From the NCBI RefSeq assembly GCF_003363715.1, contig NZ_QREV01000022.1, positions 1 to 53,564 on the forward strand: a stretch of 53,564 nucleotides of DNA, written 5' to 3'. Every line of letters starts with the position of its first letter. The first letter of the stretch is position 1. Shown piece after piece: positions 24,342 to 33,706 of the stretch. A program made the position numbers and the translations under genes. The stretch is from Parabacteroides acidifaciens (GTDB lineage Bacteria; Bacteroidota; Bacteroidia; Bacteroidales; Tannerellaceae). Below the pieces are notes generated by a model. That model saw nothing but the letters and a program-made list of their open reading frames with translations. It searched no databases and was not told the origin of the DNA.

Positions 24342-25928
24342 ATGTTAGATTCTGCAATGAAAAGCCAGCTTTCCGGAATATTTTCCGGGCTGGCTTCCCA
24401 ATATGTATTTGAGATAGAAGTATCTCCCAATCACGAAAGCCGCCAGGAGCTGATCGAACTGTTAGGTGATGTGGCGTCTTGTTCGGATCATCTGTCGTGC
24501 CGCATCTCAGATGGTGAGGGGCTTCAGTTTACAATCGTAAAAGATGGTGCGCCCACCGGTATCCGGTTTCGTGCAGTGCCCAATGGACATGAATTTACAT
24601 CCCTGCTATTAGCTATCCTGAATAGTGACGGAAAGGGTAAAAATATACCGGATGAAAGCATCCGCGCCCGTGTTAGCGCCTTGAACGGCCCGATCAAGCT
24701 GACCACTTATGTGTCGCTGACTTGTACCAACTGCCCGGATGTAGTGCAGGCATTGAACGTCATGACGACGCTCAACAGCCAGATTACACATGAAACGGTA
24801 GACGGCGCTATCAACCAGAAAGAGGTAGAGGCGATGAAGGTGCAAGGCGTCCCTTCTGTCTTTGCCGACGGAAAACTGATTCACGTAGGCCGTAGCGATT
24901 TCGGCGAACTGCTTTCCAAACTCGAAGCCCAGTATGGGATTAATGAAGAGACTGTTGATAACTCTGTTGAAAAACCTGTTAAGAACTATGATGTGATAGT
25001 AGTGGGAGGCGGTCCTGCCGGTGCGGCGTCTGCTATCTATTCGGCGCGTAAGGGCCTGAGTGTCGCTGTCGTAGCCGAACGTGTCGGTGGACAGGTCAAG
25101 GAGACGGTCGGCATCGAGAACCTCGTCTCTGTTCCCCATACGACAGGCGAACAGTTGGCGAATGACCTCCGCACGCATATCAACGATTACCCGATCGACA
25201 TACTGGAACACCGGCGCATTGTTTCCGTGTCCGTAGAGACAGACGGTCGTCTGTCTCCATCGCGGTCAACGGTATTAACGGCTTCTACCGGTGAACGTTT
25301 CTCAGCTCCTGCCGTTATCGTTGCTACAGGGGCAAGCTGGCGTAAACTGAATGTTCCCGGTGAGGCGGAATATATCGGGCGGGGTGTCGCTTTCTGTCCG
25401 CATTGCGACGGTCCGTTCTATAAAGGCAAGCATGTCGCAGTAGTCGGTGGAGGCAATTCAGGTATCGAAGCTGCGATCGACCTGGCCGGTATCTGCTCGA
25501 AAGTGACGGTACTGGAATTTATGGACGAACTGAAAGCGGATCAGGTATTACAGGAAAAACTGAAAAGCCTGCCGAATGTAGAAGTATTTCTGCACTCCCA
25601 GTCTTTAGAAGTGATCGGTAACGGTGAGAAAGTGACCGGCCTTCGTGTAAAAGACCGTAAGACAGAAGCGGAACGGGTGATCGACCTGGACGGAATATTT
25701 GTGCAGATCGGTTTGGCAGCCAACAGCGGCGCCTTCCGTGATGTTGTCGAAACGAATAAACCGGGAGAGATTGTGATCGACGCGCATTGCCGGACAAATG
25801 TTCCTGGCATCTATGCCGCCGGCGATGTCTCGACCGTCCCTTATAAACAGATTATCATAGCAATGGGCGAAGGGGCAAAAGCAGCTTTGTCTGCTTTTGA
25901 AGATAGAATGAGAGGTTTGTTAAGTTAG
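24342..25928 (+). CDS. ahpF: Alkyl hydroperoxide reductase subunit F
   Basis: 528 residues from the ATG at 24342. The N-terminal part has the double thioredoxin-like fold with a redox-active CTNC ([10 protein letters not shown]), followed by a thioredoxin-reductase-like module: FAD-binding [14 protein letters not shown], active-site CPHCDGP, NAD-binding [12 protein letters not shown], and the final [10 protein letters not shown]. Moves electrons from NADH to AhpC. Between the segments RRIVSVSVE and STVLTASTG the chain carries an extra [13 protein letters not shown] stretch encoded around a 22-bp palindrome (25236-25257), which looks like an in-frame repeat insertion in a surface loop. Confidence 0.96.
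   Translation: MLDSAMKSQLSGIFSGLASQYVFEIEVSPNHESRQELIELLGDVASCSDHLSCRISDGEGLQFTIVKDGAPTGIRFRAVPNGHEFTSLLLAILNSDGKGKNIPDESIRARVSALNGPIKLTTYVSLTCTNCPDVVQALNVMTTLNSQITHETVDGAINQKEVEAMKVQGVPSVFADGKLIHVGRSDFGELLSKLEAQYGINEETVDNSVEKPVKNYDVIVVGGGPAGAASAIYSARKGLSVAVVAERVGGQVKETVGIENLVSVPHTTGEQLANDLRTHINDYPIDILEHRRIVSVSVETDGRLSPSRSTVLTASTGERFSAPAVIVATGASWRKLNVPGEAEYIGRGVAFCPHCDGPFYKGKHVAVVGGGNSGIEAAIDLAGICSKVTVLEFMDELKADQVLQEKLKSLPNVEVFLHSQSLEVIGNGEKVTGLRVKDRKTEAERVIDLDGIFVQIGLAANSGAFRDVVETNKPGEIVIDAHCRTNVPGIYAAGDVSTVPYKQIIIAMGEGAKAALSAFEDRMRGLLS
25236..25257. repeat. Palindrome inside ahpF related to the one after DUF6383 gene 2
   Basis: Arms GAGACAGACG and CGTCTGTCTC around two bases (GT). It differs from the 22-bp palindrome at 18807-18828 at only three positions and, on the minus strand, contains GACGACCGTCT as in array A. 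Confidence 0.65.
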
Positions 25929-25948
25929 TATTAGTACTTGCTATGATT

Positions 25949-25998
25949 AAGAGGGTGTGACCGTTGTCCTTACAGGACTTCCGCCACACCCTCTTTTA
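25949..25998. terminator. Bidirectional terminator between ahpF and the peptidase gene
   Basis: AAGAGGGTGTG pairs with CACACCCTCTT around an inner GTCCT/AGGAC hairpin, with A/T tracts on both sides. It serves the converging genes ahpF and 26026-28494. Confidence 0.8.
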
Positions 25999-26025
25999 TA
26001 ATTCTTAATTTTTAATTCTTAATTC

Positions 26026-28494
26026 TCAAAGTGTCTTCTCCGGATACATCGCCTCCCACCATTCCGGCTGGTCTTTCAGCCATTTGGCGAACCAGGCGTA
26101 GATTGTTTTATTCCATTCGGCCCGTTTCTTATAGTCGAATATCTGGTGGTTCTGTCCCATGACCTGGACGAAAGCAGTCGGTTTACCTAACAGTTTCAGC
26201 GCAGTAAACATCTGAATACTTTCGCCGATAGGCACGTTGGTGTCGACCGAACCGTGGAGGAATAGGATCGGCGTGTTGATTTTGTCCGCATTGAACAGAG
26301 GACTTTGCTGTGTGTACATATCCCGTGCATTCCAGGGATAGCTGTTGGCGCTTGCTAAGGCGCTGTAGGAATATCCCCAGTAGCCTTCGCCCCAATAGCT
26401 GGTGATGTCGCTGATCCCGGCGTGCGAGATAGCGGCGGCGAAGATATCCGTCTTCGTTTGCAGGTACTGCGTCATGAAACCACCGTAGGAAGCGCCGATG
26501 CAACCGATCTTTCCGGCATCGACAAACGGATGTTCCGCACAGAATTTCTTTGTCCCTTCAATGATTTCGTCTCCCGTACGTTTACCCCACGCATTCACGT
26601 GGCGGGCAGCAAATTCCTGTCCGAAACCGGTTGCCCCGCTGGGCTGGATGATGTAAACGATATATCCCAATGCGGCATATACGTGCGACGGGTAACGGTT
26701 TTCGAGTGAACGCTCCGTCGGGCTGGTGCCGCCGTAGTAGTTGACGATCATCGGATATTTCTTGTTCGCATCGAAATGAGGAGGCAGGTAATAACGTCCG
26801 TAGATCGTATCCCCCGCAGCCGCCTGGAAATTCCAGTCGTGCACTTCTCCTAACGTCACATCTTTCAGGATACCGGCAGAGAGGTCTTTCAGGCAAACGG
26901 AAGTGTTCTTCTTCAGGTTGACGGAGTAGAGACGTTGCGAGTTGGAGGCGCTTTCACCGAAGTAGACCAGTTCGGGCGCCGTGTTGGCCAGTGTGAAATC
27001 CGAGAGGATATCCTCTTTCAACGGTATAGGGCTGATCGACCCGTTTGCCGGATTCAGGACATAAAGGCGCACGCAATCCTTATCTTCTCCCTGCAGGTAG
27101 ATTTGTTTGTTGGCCCTGCTCCAGACGAAGCTCTGGACAGACGGGTCGAAGTCTTTGGTGACAGCTGTCGCCTGTTTACTTGCGGGATCGTAGAGGAAAA
27201 GTTGCCCGTCACCCATATTAGAGGTCTGTCCCGGAGCGATATTCAAACCGATCCGGTTGAACGCTTCGCCGGAACCCGCTATTGCGAGCTGCTTACCGTC
27301 GGGCGAGAATTGGGCATAGCTGATGAACGGATCTTTCAGCAGCAATTCCGTCTCGAGCGTCTGCAAATCCATCCGGTAGAGCAGGGTGGTGGCGAAGGGA
27401 CGTTTTGTCAAATCCCGTTCGCTACACGTAAAGAGTATGTAGCGTCCGTCTTCCGAAATGTCGTTGATCGAAGTGGATGTATGTCCGTAGGTAAGGCGCT
27501 GGAACAGGCCGGTAGCCAGGTCGTACTTATGGATAAACGAGCGGGTGCGCCAGCCTGGCTGACGATCGTCGGGTACAAGGATCTCCTGCAGGTCCTCTCC
27601 TTTTTTCGGCCCTTCTTCGGACACGTTGAAGAGCAGGAAGTCTTCTGTCGGGGCAAAGCTGAACCAACCGTCAGGAAGGTTAGAGGCAAGGACAGTCTCC
27701 GCCTTTGTTGCCGGGTCGACGGTGACCAGCTCTTTACCCTGCATCCCTTTACGAGTGTAGTAGAGGCGGTTGCTGCGGGGCATCCAGCTATAATGGTTGC
27801 TGCCGCTTTCCATCAGAACTTGTCCGGTGGCGCGGTCGGTCACTTGCTGGAACGATTCGGTTTCGCCGCCGGTGTAAGTTGTCTGGTAAGCCGTCAACAG
27901 GTATTTCCCGTTAGGTGAGAGGCTGACGGAGCGAAGACGTGTCCCGTCGAAAACGTCGTTCAGGGTATATCGCTTTTCGGGACTGGTTGTAGCCGTGACG
28001 ACCGCTTTGCTATCTGTTTTAAAGGTAGCTTTCGGTGCGTCGTTCGTTTTGCCCGGAATCGCGAGATATTTGATAACGACTTCGTAGCGGCGGGGTTCGA
28101 GTGTCAGTTTGATTTCGCCGTTGGCGGGTGTCTGTTTCGCATTGTCGAGATAGACTTCGTATGTCTCCGGTCCGCTGATCAACAAAGTTCCGTCGGTATA
28201 GCGGTCACTGTTCAAATAGAACGAAACAAGGCTGACGGAGTAGGCACCTGCTTGTCCGGTCGCTGTTCCGGCATCCAGCGTTTGTGCGCTTTCCCGCACG
28301 TTGTCGAACGGGACGGCAGTCTTCAGTAGATATATCTCTGTGAATTTCTTACTGTTCACGTCGAGGCTGTCGGCAAGGAAGGGTTTCTTTATTTCGTATG
28401 GCCCTGCATACCTGAATTGTTTTACCGTCACCTCCTCAGCAAACAGACTGCAACAGGCGCAAAGTGCAGATAGGATAAGAATGTTTCTTTTCAT
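26026..28494 (-). CDS. S9-family prolyl oligopeptidase (DPP/acylaminoacyl-peptidase type)
   Basis: 822 residues from the ATG at 28494, where a signal peptide begins (MKRNILILSALCACCSLFAEE). The N-terminal two thirds form a beta-propeller-like region; the C-terminal alpha/beta-hydrolase carries the nucleophile GASYGGF, the Asp in GSVDTNVPIGES and the His in MGQNHQIFDY. Likely a periplasmic or surface exopeptidase taking N-terminal units from peptides. It is encoded 13 bases after the hexosaminidase in one unit, so the pair may work on glycoproteins or mucin-derived glycopeptides. The longer reading frame overlaps the upstream gene and is not used. Confidence 0.88.
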   Translation of the reverse strand: MKRNILILSALCACCSLFAEEVTVKQFRYAGPYEIKKPFLADSLDVNSKKFTEIYLLKTAVPFDNVRESAQTLDAGTATGQAGAYSVSLVSFYLNSDRYTDGTLLISGPETYEVYLDNAKQTPANGEIKLTLEPRRYEVVIKYLAIPGKTNDAPKATFKTDSKAVVTATTSPEKRYTLNDVFDGTRLRSVSLSPNGKYLLTAYQTTYTGGETESFQQVTDRATGQVLMESGSNHYSWMPRSNRLYYTRKGMQGKELVTVDPATKAETVLASNLPDGWFSFAPTEDFLLFNVSEEGPKKGEDLQEILVPDDRQPGWRTRSFIHKYDLATGLFQRLTYGHTSTSINDISEDGRYILFTCSERDLTKRPFATTLLYRMDLQTLETELLLKDPFISYAQFSPDGKQLAIAGSGEAFNRIGLNIAPGQTSNMGDGQLFLYDPASKQATAVTKDFDPSVQSFVWSRANKQIYLQGEDKDCVRLYVLNPANGSISPIPLKEDILSDFTLANTAPELVYFGESASNSQRLYSVNLKKNTSVCLKDLSAGILKDVTLGEVHDWNFQAAAGDTIYGRYYLPPHFDANKKYPMIVNYYGGTSPTERSLENRYPSHVYAALGYIVYIIQPSGATGFGQEFAARHVNAWGKRTGDEIIEGTKKFCAEHPFVDAGKIGCIGASYGGFMTQYLQTKTDIFAAAISHAGISDITSYWGEGYWGYSYSALASANSYPWNARDMYTQQSPLFNADKINTPILFLHGSVDTNVPIGESIQMFTALKLLGKPTAFVQVMGQNHQIFDYKKRAEWNKTIYAWFAKWLKDQPEWWEAMYPEKTL

Positions 28495-28507
28495 GGAATA
28501 TGTGTTA

Positions 28508-30826
28508 TTACTGAATATTAATCTCATCCACAAACAAGAACGCCGGATTGCCAACACCGCCGTGCCATGCCGGGAGTTTGTCGCTCTTGATGATGACTTC
28601 GACGTAGCGGGCTTTAACCGGGGCAAAAGTGATTTCCTGCGGGTAAAGTCCGTCTTTGTCGTCCTTGCCTAAAGACGGGATTGTCTTGGCGGCTACCTCT
28701 TTGAAGGTCTGGCCGTCGTCAGATACTTTCACGGTGATGCCGGCAGCTCCCATGATCCAGTCGCCTTTTACGACATTCGTGTTGAAAGCAACCCGGCTGA
28801 ACTCGGTCGGCTCTTTCAGGTCGATGACTGCATCTACGTCTTTGCCTTGGAAGCCGAGCCAGCGTCCGGTCTTGTAGTTATCGTTGCCGCTCAGGCCGTC
28901 GGTCAGTTCCGGACCGCCGTTGAAGTCGTAGCCTTTGCTGGGGGCTACCCGCAAGGTGACCGGTTTGGCCGTAGCCTTGTTGAAGTCGATCTTTTCGGAG
29001 AAGATGCGGCTGTTGCCGGTCGGACGGATAGCGACCGCTTTGATCTCTACGTTCTCCTTGATGCGGAGAGGCGCTTCGTATTTCGGGCTGGCCGTGTTCG
29101 GTTCGCTACCGTCGAGCGTATAATGGATATCGGCATCGCCCTCGGTTTCAAGTGTGACAACCACTTCGCCTTTGTCGCCGTCGGTGGCGAAGAAAGCGCG
29201 GATGTCGAAGATATGTTTGGCATAGTTGTAGCCCAGGCGGTCGTACAGCTTCGTCATGCGGACGAGACGGGGCAGGAACGCTTTATAGTCTTTCGGGGCA
29301 TTCGACCATTGTACGTCCGCCAAAGCATCCATACGCGGCATGATCATATATTCCACCTGGCTGAATGTCGGGATATATTCCGTCCAGAGGTTTGCCTGTG
29401 CACCGATCACATACTTTTGGTATTCTTCCGGTATTCCGTTTGTCGGTTCAAACGAGTAAACCCGTTCGAGAGGTAGATAGCCGCCGATCGCCAGCGGATC
29501 ATGTTCCGTGTCGGTCGATTGGTAGTAGTCGAAATAGAGGTAAGAGTTCGGAGTCATGATCACGTTATGCTGTTGCTTGGCAGCTTCGATGCCGCCGCCG
29601 ACACCGCGCCAGCTCATCACTGTTGCGTTCGGAGCCAGTCCGCCTTCCAGTATCTCGTCCCAGCCGATGATATGGCGTCCTTTGCTTTCGACGAACTTTT
29701 CCATGCGCGAGATCACGTAGCTTTGCAGATACTCTTCGGCACTGTGCTTGCTGTCTCCCTTGATACCTTCCGCCTTGATGCGTGCCTGGCATTTCGGGCA
29801 TTTCTGCCAACGTACTTTCGGACATTCGTCACCGCCGATATGGATATATTCGGAGGGGAAGAGGTCGATCACTTCGGCGAGCACGTCTTCCAGGAATTGC
29901 ATGGACTTCTCGTTTCCGGCACAGATCACATCGTCCGACACACCCCATTGTGTCCATACCTCATACGGACCTCCCGTACATCCCAATTCGGGATAAGTAG
30001 CGAGGGCTGCCAACTGGTGGCCCGGCAGATCTATTTCGGGAATGATCGTGATGAAACGTTCCTTTGCGTAGGCGATGACGTCGCGTATCTCGTCCTGCGT
30101 ATAGAAGCCGTCGTAAGGCTGGCCGTCATACTTTCCGGAGTTACGTCCGATCACCGTCTCTTTACGCTTGGAGCCGATTTGCGTCAGTTCCGGATATTTC
30201 TTGATCTCGATGCGCCAACCCTGGTCGTCTGTCAGATGCCAGTGGAAACGGTTCATATTGTGTAAGGCAAGAATATCGATAAACTTCTTGACCGAATCCG
30301 TCGGGAAGAAATGGCGCGAAACGTCGAGGTGCATCCCACGATACGGGAAACGCGGATAGTCGTTGATGCTGACTGCCGGCAGTTCGACCAGCATGCCGTC
30401 GGCCGCCGCAGGAATCGATTTGCGCAACGTCTGTGCGCCATAGAAAATACCGGCGTTTGAAGCGCCTGCGATCTCGACACCGTTTTCGCTCACCAGCAGG
30501 CGGTAGCCTTCCTTGTTTTGGATGTCGGAGGCGATGGACAGGTGGATCCCCTTGCCGGCATCTCCCGCCGTTACTTTCGGTTCATAACCGGTTACCTCTT
30601 TGATATAGGAGGCAAGGAAACGGGCGGTCTGTTCCATTTCCGCATCGCCTTCCTGATAGGTGATAGGCGTGGAGGGTTTCAACAGGAACGGGGCGCTCCC
30701 CTGTACAGCCACCTCTTGCGGCAGCGGAATGACGGCGTAATCGCCTTGTGCTTTCTGACCATCCGAACAGGCTACTGCTCCGGCAATAGCTGTCAGGATA
30801 CATGCGTACTTCGTTAGTTTGTTCAT
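28508..30826 (-). CDS. GH20 beta-N-acetylhexosaminidase lipoprotein
   Basis: 772 residues. Lipoprotein signal with lipobox AVAC. Residues about 30-150 are the GH20b domain, then the catalytic barrel with YRGMHLDVSRHFF, HWHLTDDQGWRIEIKKYP and the acid pair in HIGGDECPKVRW. A chitobiase-type C-terminal domain (HYTLDGSEPN) and a discoidin-like module (residues about 640-770) follow. It removes terminal GlcNAc or GalNAc from host glycans or chitin fragments, probably at the cell surface. First gene of a two-gene leftward unit; a membrane AraC regulator is encoded divergently 196 bases away. Confidence 0.93.
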   Translation of the reverse strand: MNKLTKYACILTAIAGAVACSDGQKAQGDYAVIPLPQEVAVQGSAPFLLKPSTPITYQEGDAEMEQTARFLASYIKEVTGYEPKVTAGDAGKGIHLSIASDIQNKEGYRLLVSENGVEIAGASNAGIFYGAQTLRKSIPAAADGMLVELPAVSINDYPRFPYRGMHLDVSRHFFPTDSVKKFIDILALHNMNRFHWHLTDDQGWRIEIKKYPELTQIGSKRKETVIGRNSGKYDGQPYDGFYTQDEIRDVIAYAKERFITIIPEIDLPGHQLAALATYPELGCTGGPYEVWTQWGVSDDVICAGNEKSMQFLEDVLAEVIDLFPSEYIHIGGDECPKVRWQKCPKCQARIKAEGIKGDSKHSAEEYLQSYVISRMEKFVESKGRHIIGWDEILEGGLAPNATVMSWRGVGGGIEAAKQQHNVIMTPNSYLYFDYYQSTDTEHDPLAIGGYLPLERVYSFEPTNGIPEEYQKYVIGAQANLWTEYIPTFSQVEYMIMPRMDALADVQWSNAPKDYKAFLPRLVRMTKLYDRLGYNYAKHIFDIRAFFATDGDKGEVVVTLETEGDADIHYTLDGSEPNTASPKYEAPLRIKENVEIKAVAIRPTGNSRIFSEKIDFNKATAKPVTLRVAPSKGYDFNGGPELTDGLSGNDNYKTGRWLGFQGKDVDAVIDLKEPTEFSRVAFNTNVVKGDWIMGAAGITVKVSDDGQTFKEVAAKTIPSLGKDDKDGLYPQEITFAPVKARYVEVIIKSDKLPAWHGGVGNPAFLFVDEINIQ

Positions 30827-30857
30827 GCGTTTAAAAAATTAAGTTGAATGATGTTGC

Positions 30858-30865
30858 CAAAGATA
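30858..30865 (-). promoter_or_regulatory. -7 element of the hexosaminidase operon
   Basis: TATCTTTG on the minus strand, 31 bases before the ATG. No convincing -33 TTG at 19-21 bases, so it may depend on an activator such as the divergent regulator. Confidence 0.45.
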
Positions 30866-30965
30866 GTGAAAAACCGGCAAACCATCCTTGACCAAGTTTA
30901 TATTTCTTCTTTTGATGTAATATGGCGATTTGTCAATTCAAGGAGAAGCAAATTCTTGTTTTTGA

Positions 30966-30995
30966 TTGTTTTAATGGGATAAAGCAGTATATTTG
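30966..30995 (+). promoter_or_regulatory. Promoter of the TPR/AraC regulator
   Basis: TTG at 30966-30968, 19 bases, TATATTTG at 30988-30995; the start codon follows 27 bases later. Confidence 0.6.
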
Positions 30996-31022
30996 TAGAG
31001 AACAAAGTAAATAAGTGACATT

Positions 31023-32756
31023 ATGAAAAACATCGTCAGCCCGGTTGTTCTGTGGGGAACCCTATTCCTGTTCCTTTTTTCGTCCCTCTCGGCGCAAAAT
31101 TCCCGTCAGCGGGCAAAAGATTCTCTGCGGCTTGTCGTTTCAAAAACAGAAGGAGCCGAGCGGCTGGCAGCCAATAAGAAACTGGTTGGCCTCTATCAGT
31201 TGGAGGTAAACAAAGACCAGGTGCTCGATACGATCCTTGCCATTTACGATGCCATGAATGCCGATGCCCGGAAGCTTGGGGACCTGAGGAAGCAAGGAAC
31301 TATCCTTCACAACCGCCTGACAGCAATCAGTAGCAAAGGTCTTTATGACGAAGTGATCTGTCAGGCCCCTGCCACCCTCGATTTTCTTGCCAGGAATGAA
31401 TTGTGGAAAAACTATTACTTAGTGTGTAGTCTGTTTATCAATGCCTATATTCGCCAGGGAGAGTATGAAAAAGCCCTTGCCAAGGCCGACAGTATTTATA
31501 ACTGCGCAAAAGCACAGGACAACCGTGCCGGAATGGGAGTAATACTGCACGACATCTCCAGGATATATACCTTTCAGTGGCGGTATCCCGAAGCAGAGAA
31601 ATGTCTGCGTGAGAGTATCGATATGCTGCAAGACCAAACATCCTATCTAAATATGCTGGCTACCGTTTCTTGCCATCTTGTGATGAATCTCATCGCACAG
31701 AAGCGCTATGACGAAGCCCTGAAGGCTGCCTGCAAAACCGAGGAGGTGAACCGCCGTTTCGAAGCAGCGGCAAAGTCTCCGCAACCGTCTGCCTGGTGCA
31801 ACCTCTGGTTTAGCTACATTGATTTATACCGCCAAATGAATGAATTCGACAAGGCACAGCTCTACATTAATAAAGTAGACAGTGCAACGAAAGGTAGTGT
31901 CAAACTATACAAGGAACGCGGACACGTTCTTTACGGGAAAAAGCGCTATCGCGAAGCGCTCGAAATGTTAGACAAAGCAATAGAGCAATCCCCCAACATG
32001 ATCGAATCGAAAGGCTTGAAACTGATGACTCTTATCCAGATGGATGAGCCGGAGAAAGCAGTTGAACTGTTTTACAAAGTTATTGAGGAGCGGAATGCGG
32101 ATTTTAATAGGGACTATAACGCCAAGCTCGATGAGATTCGTACACAGTATGAGGTGGACAAATATGTTGCCGAGAAAGAACGCAACCGGATTTATTTCCT
32201 CTTTGCACTTGGCCTCTGTCTCTTCCTCGTCCTGCTGCTTGCCGGGGTTGTCTACTATAACCGTATCATTGCCGCTAAGAACCGTAACCTGTACAGGCAA
32301 ATCAAAGAGCAAGACCGGATGGCGAACGAATTATCATTGCTGTCCGTCACGCCTCCACCGGTGGAGGATACGAGTTTGGCTGCTGCCGAAGAACTGCCCG
32401 GCAGCAGCCAGCAGCGTAAACTGGTTGCGCAATTGCGGGAGTATCTGCTTAAGGATAATAACCTTTTTAACGCAAATCTCGCCCGTGACGAGATCGCTTC
32501 GGCTCTCGGTACGAACAAGAACGCACTGAACGAAGCAGTAAAGACCGTTATTGGAAAAACTCCGATGGAATATGTCCGGACGATGCAACTCGACGAGGCT
32601 CGCAGGTTGTTGGAGAAACACCCTGAACTGACTGTCGAAGCTGTCGCGTTGAACTGCGGTTTCAATGTGGTCGAAACATTTTATCGCCTTTTCCGCAAAC
32701 ATTATGGTATCACTCCTGCGGAATATCGGAAGATTGCCTTGTCGGAACAGAACTGA
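31023..32756 (+). CDS. Membrane-bound TPR/AraC-family regulator
   Basis: 577 residues. Signal sequence, then an all-helical region with TPR-like units (for example RYPEAEKCLRESIDML, RYREALEMLDKAIEQSP) to about residue 380, one membrane helix (YFLFALGLCLFLVLLLAGVV), a basic/coiled linker and a C-terminal AraC helix-turn-helix domain (LARDEIASALGTNKNALNEA, TVEAVALNCGFNVVETFYRLFRK, GITPAEYRK). The layout implies periplasmic sensing by the TPR part and DNA binding in the cytoplasm, a one-piece regulator type found in Bacteroidetes. It is divergent from the GH20/peptidase unit, its likely target. Confidence 0.85.
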   Translation: MKNIVSPVVLWGTLFLFLFSSLSAQNSRQRAKDSLRLVVSKTEGAERLAANKKLVGLYQLEVNKDQVLDTILAIYDAMNADARKLGDLRKQGTILHNRLTAISSKGLYDEVICQAPATLDFLARNELWKNYYLVCSLFINAYIRQGEYEKALAKADSIYNCAKAQDNRAGMGVILHDISRIYTFQWRYPEAEKCLRESIDMLQDQTSYLNMLATVSCHLVMNLIAQKRYDEALKAACKTEEVNRRFEAAAKSPQPSAWCNLWFSYIDLYRQMNEFDKAQLYINKVDSATKGSVKLYKERGHVLYGKKRYREALEMLDKAIEQSPNMIESKGLKLMTLIQMDEPEKAVELFYKVIEERNADFNRDYNAKLDEIRTQYEVDKYVAEKERNRIYFLFALGLCLFLVLLLAGVVYYNRIIAAKNRNLYRQIKEQDRMANELSLLSVTPPPVEDTSLAAAEELPGSSQQRKLVAQLREYLLKDNNLFNANLARDEIASALGTNKNALNEAVKTVIGKTPMEYVRTMQLDEARRLLEKHPELTVEAVALNCGFNVVETFYRLFRKHYGITPAEYRKIALSEQN

Positions 32757-32780
32757 TAACTGCTATCCCAATATAGGGCT

Positions 32781-33608
32781 TCATATCTTAATTACATCCT
32801 CTTTCCTGTAGAAATCGTTAACCTTTTTTACCGTGCTGCAACGCGTATAGGCGTCGTGACAATAAATAAGCGCCTGTTTCTCGCGAGCAGCTTCTTCCAG
32901 CATACGGACTTTTTCGCGGTAGGAGAGGACAGGGTAGGTGTCGTAGGCCGAAATCCATTCGGGTGACACGCTGGCGGCGAGCGGGATGACGTCGCCGGCA
33001 AAGACGTAGGTGCGTTCGGATGTCGTGATGTAAGGTGCGATCTGTCCGGGCGTATGTCCGTCGAAAAGACGTAGGTTGACGGCGGAGCAAAGCTGTGTTT
33101 CTCCATCTATTAAACATAGTTTGCCGCTTTCCTCGACAGCTTGCATATTTTCAATGAAATAAGAATCCTTTTCAAGCGCATTCGGGTGGAGAAAATTCTC
33201 CCATTGCCGGCGGCTCACCCAATGCGTGGCGTTGGGAAAGGAGAGCGCGTAGCCCGGCTGTTGTGTTTTCCGGGTGGTGTAGCCGCAATGGTCGAAATGG
33301 AGGTGGGTAAGGATGACATCTGTAACCTCCTCGCATGCGACTCCCCGCTTTTGAAGCTCTTCACCCAGATCGGCAAGGTCGAAGAAGTTGTAATAGCTGA
33401 GCTGTTTCAGGTGTTTGTCGCCCGCTCCGTTGTCGATCAGTATGATGCGCCCGTTATCGTCGCGGACCAGGACGCTACGCATTGCCAAGACACAGCCGTT
33501 CTGCTCGTTGCTTGGATAACGCCGGCTCCAAGCTGTCTTGGGTATGGCGCCGAACATGGCACCGCCGTCAGCGTAGAAAAAACCTGTGTCTATTAGTTGA
33601 ATATCCAT
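32781..33608 (-). CDS. Metallo-beta-lactamase-fold hydrolase
   Basis: 275 residues, no export signal. Zinc ligands: HLHFDHCG, a later His in DGHTPGQIAPYI, an Asp in VFAGDVIPLA and a His in YCHDAYTRC. The N-terminus MDIQLIDTGFFYADGGAMFG is typical of the quorum-quenching-lactonase-like/GumP branch, but the substrate cannot be told from sequence. It stands alone, converging with the regulator gene and divergent from the Mur-ligase-like gene. Confidence 0.85.
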   Translation of the reverse strand: MDIQLIDTGFFYADGGAMFGAIPKTAWSRRYPSNEQNGCVLAMRSVLVRDDNGRIILIDNGAGDKHLKQLSYYNFFDLADLGEELQKRGVACEEVTDVILTHLHFDHCGYTTRKTQQPGYALSFPNATHWVSRRQWENFLHPNALEKDSYFIENMQAVEESGKLCLIDGETQLCSAVNLRLFDGHTPGQIAPYITTSERTYVFAGDVIPLAASVSPEWISAYDTYPVLSYREKVRMLEEAAREKQALIYCHDAYTRCSTVKKVNDFYRKEDVIKI

Positions 33609-33706
33609 AAATTATACTTTTTGATACAAATATAGGGAAGTTTTTTCTTCCGTTCCCATACAACGGGTAAATGAAATTGTTTACCTTTGCGAGCAAAATC
33701 TGAGTG

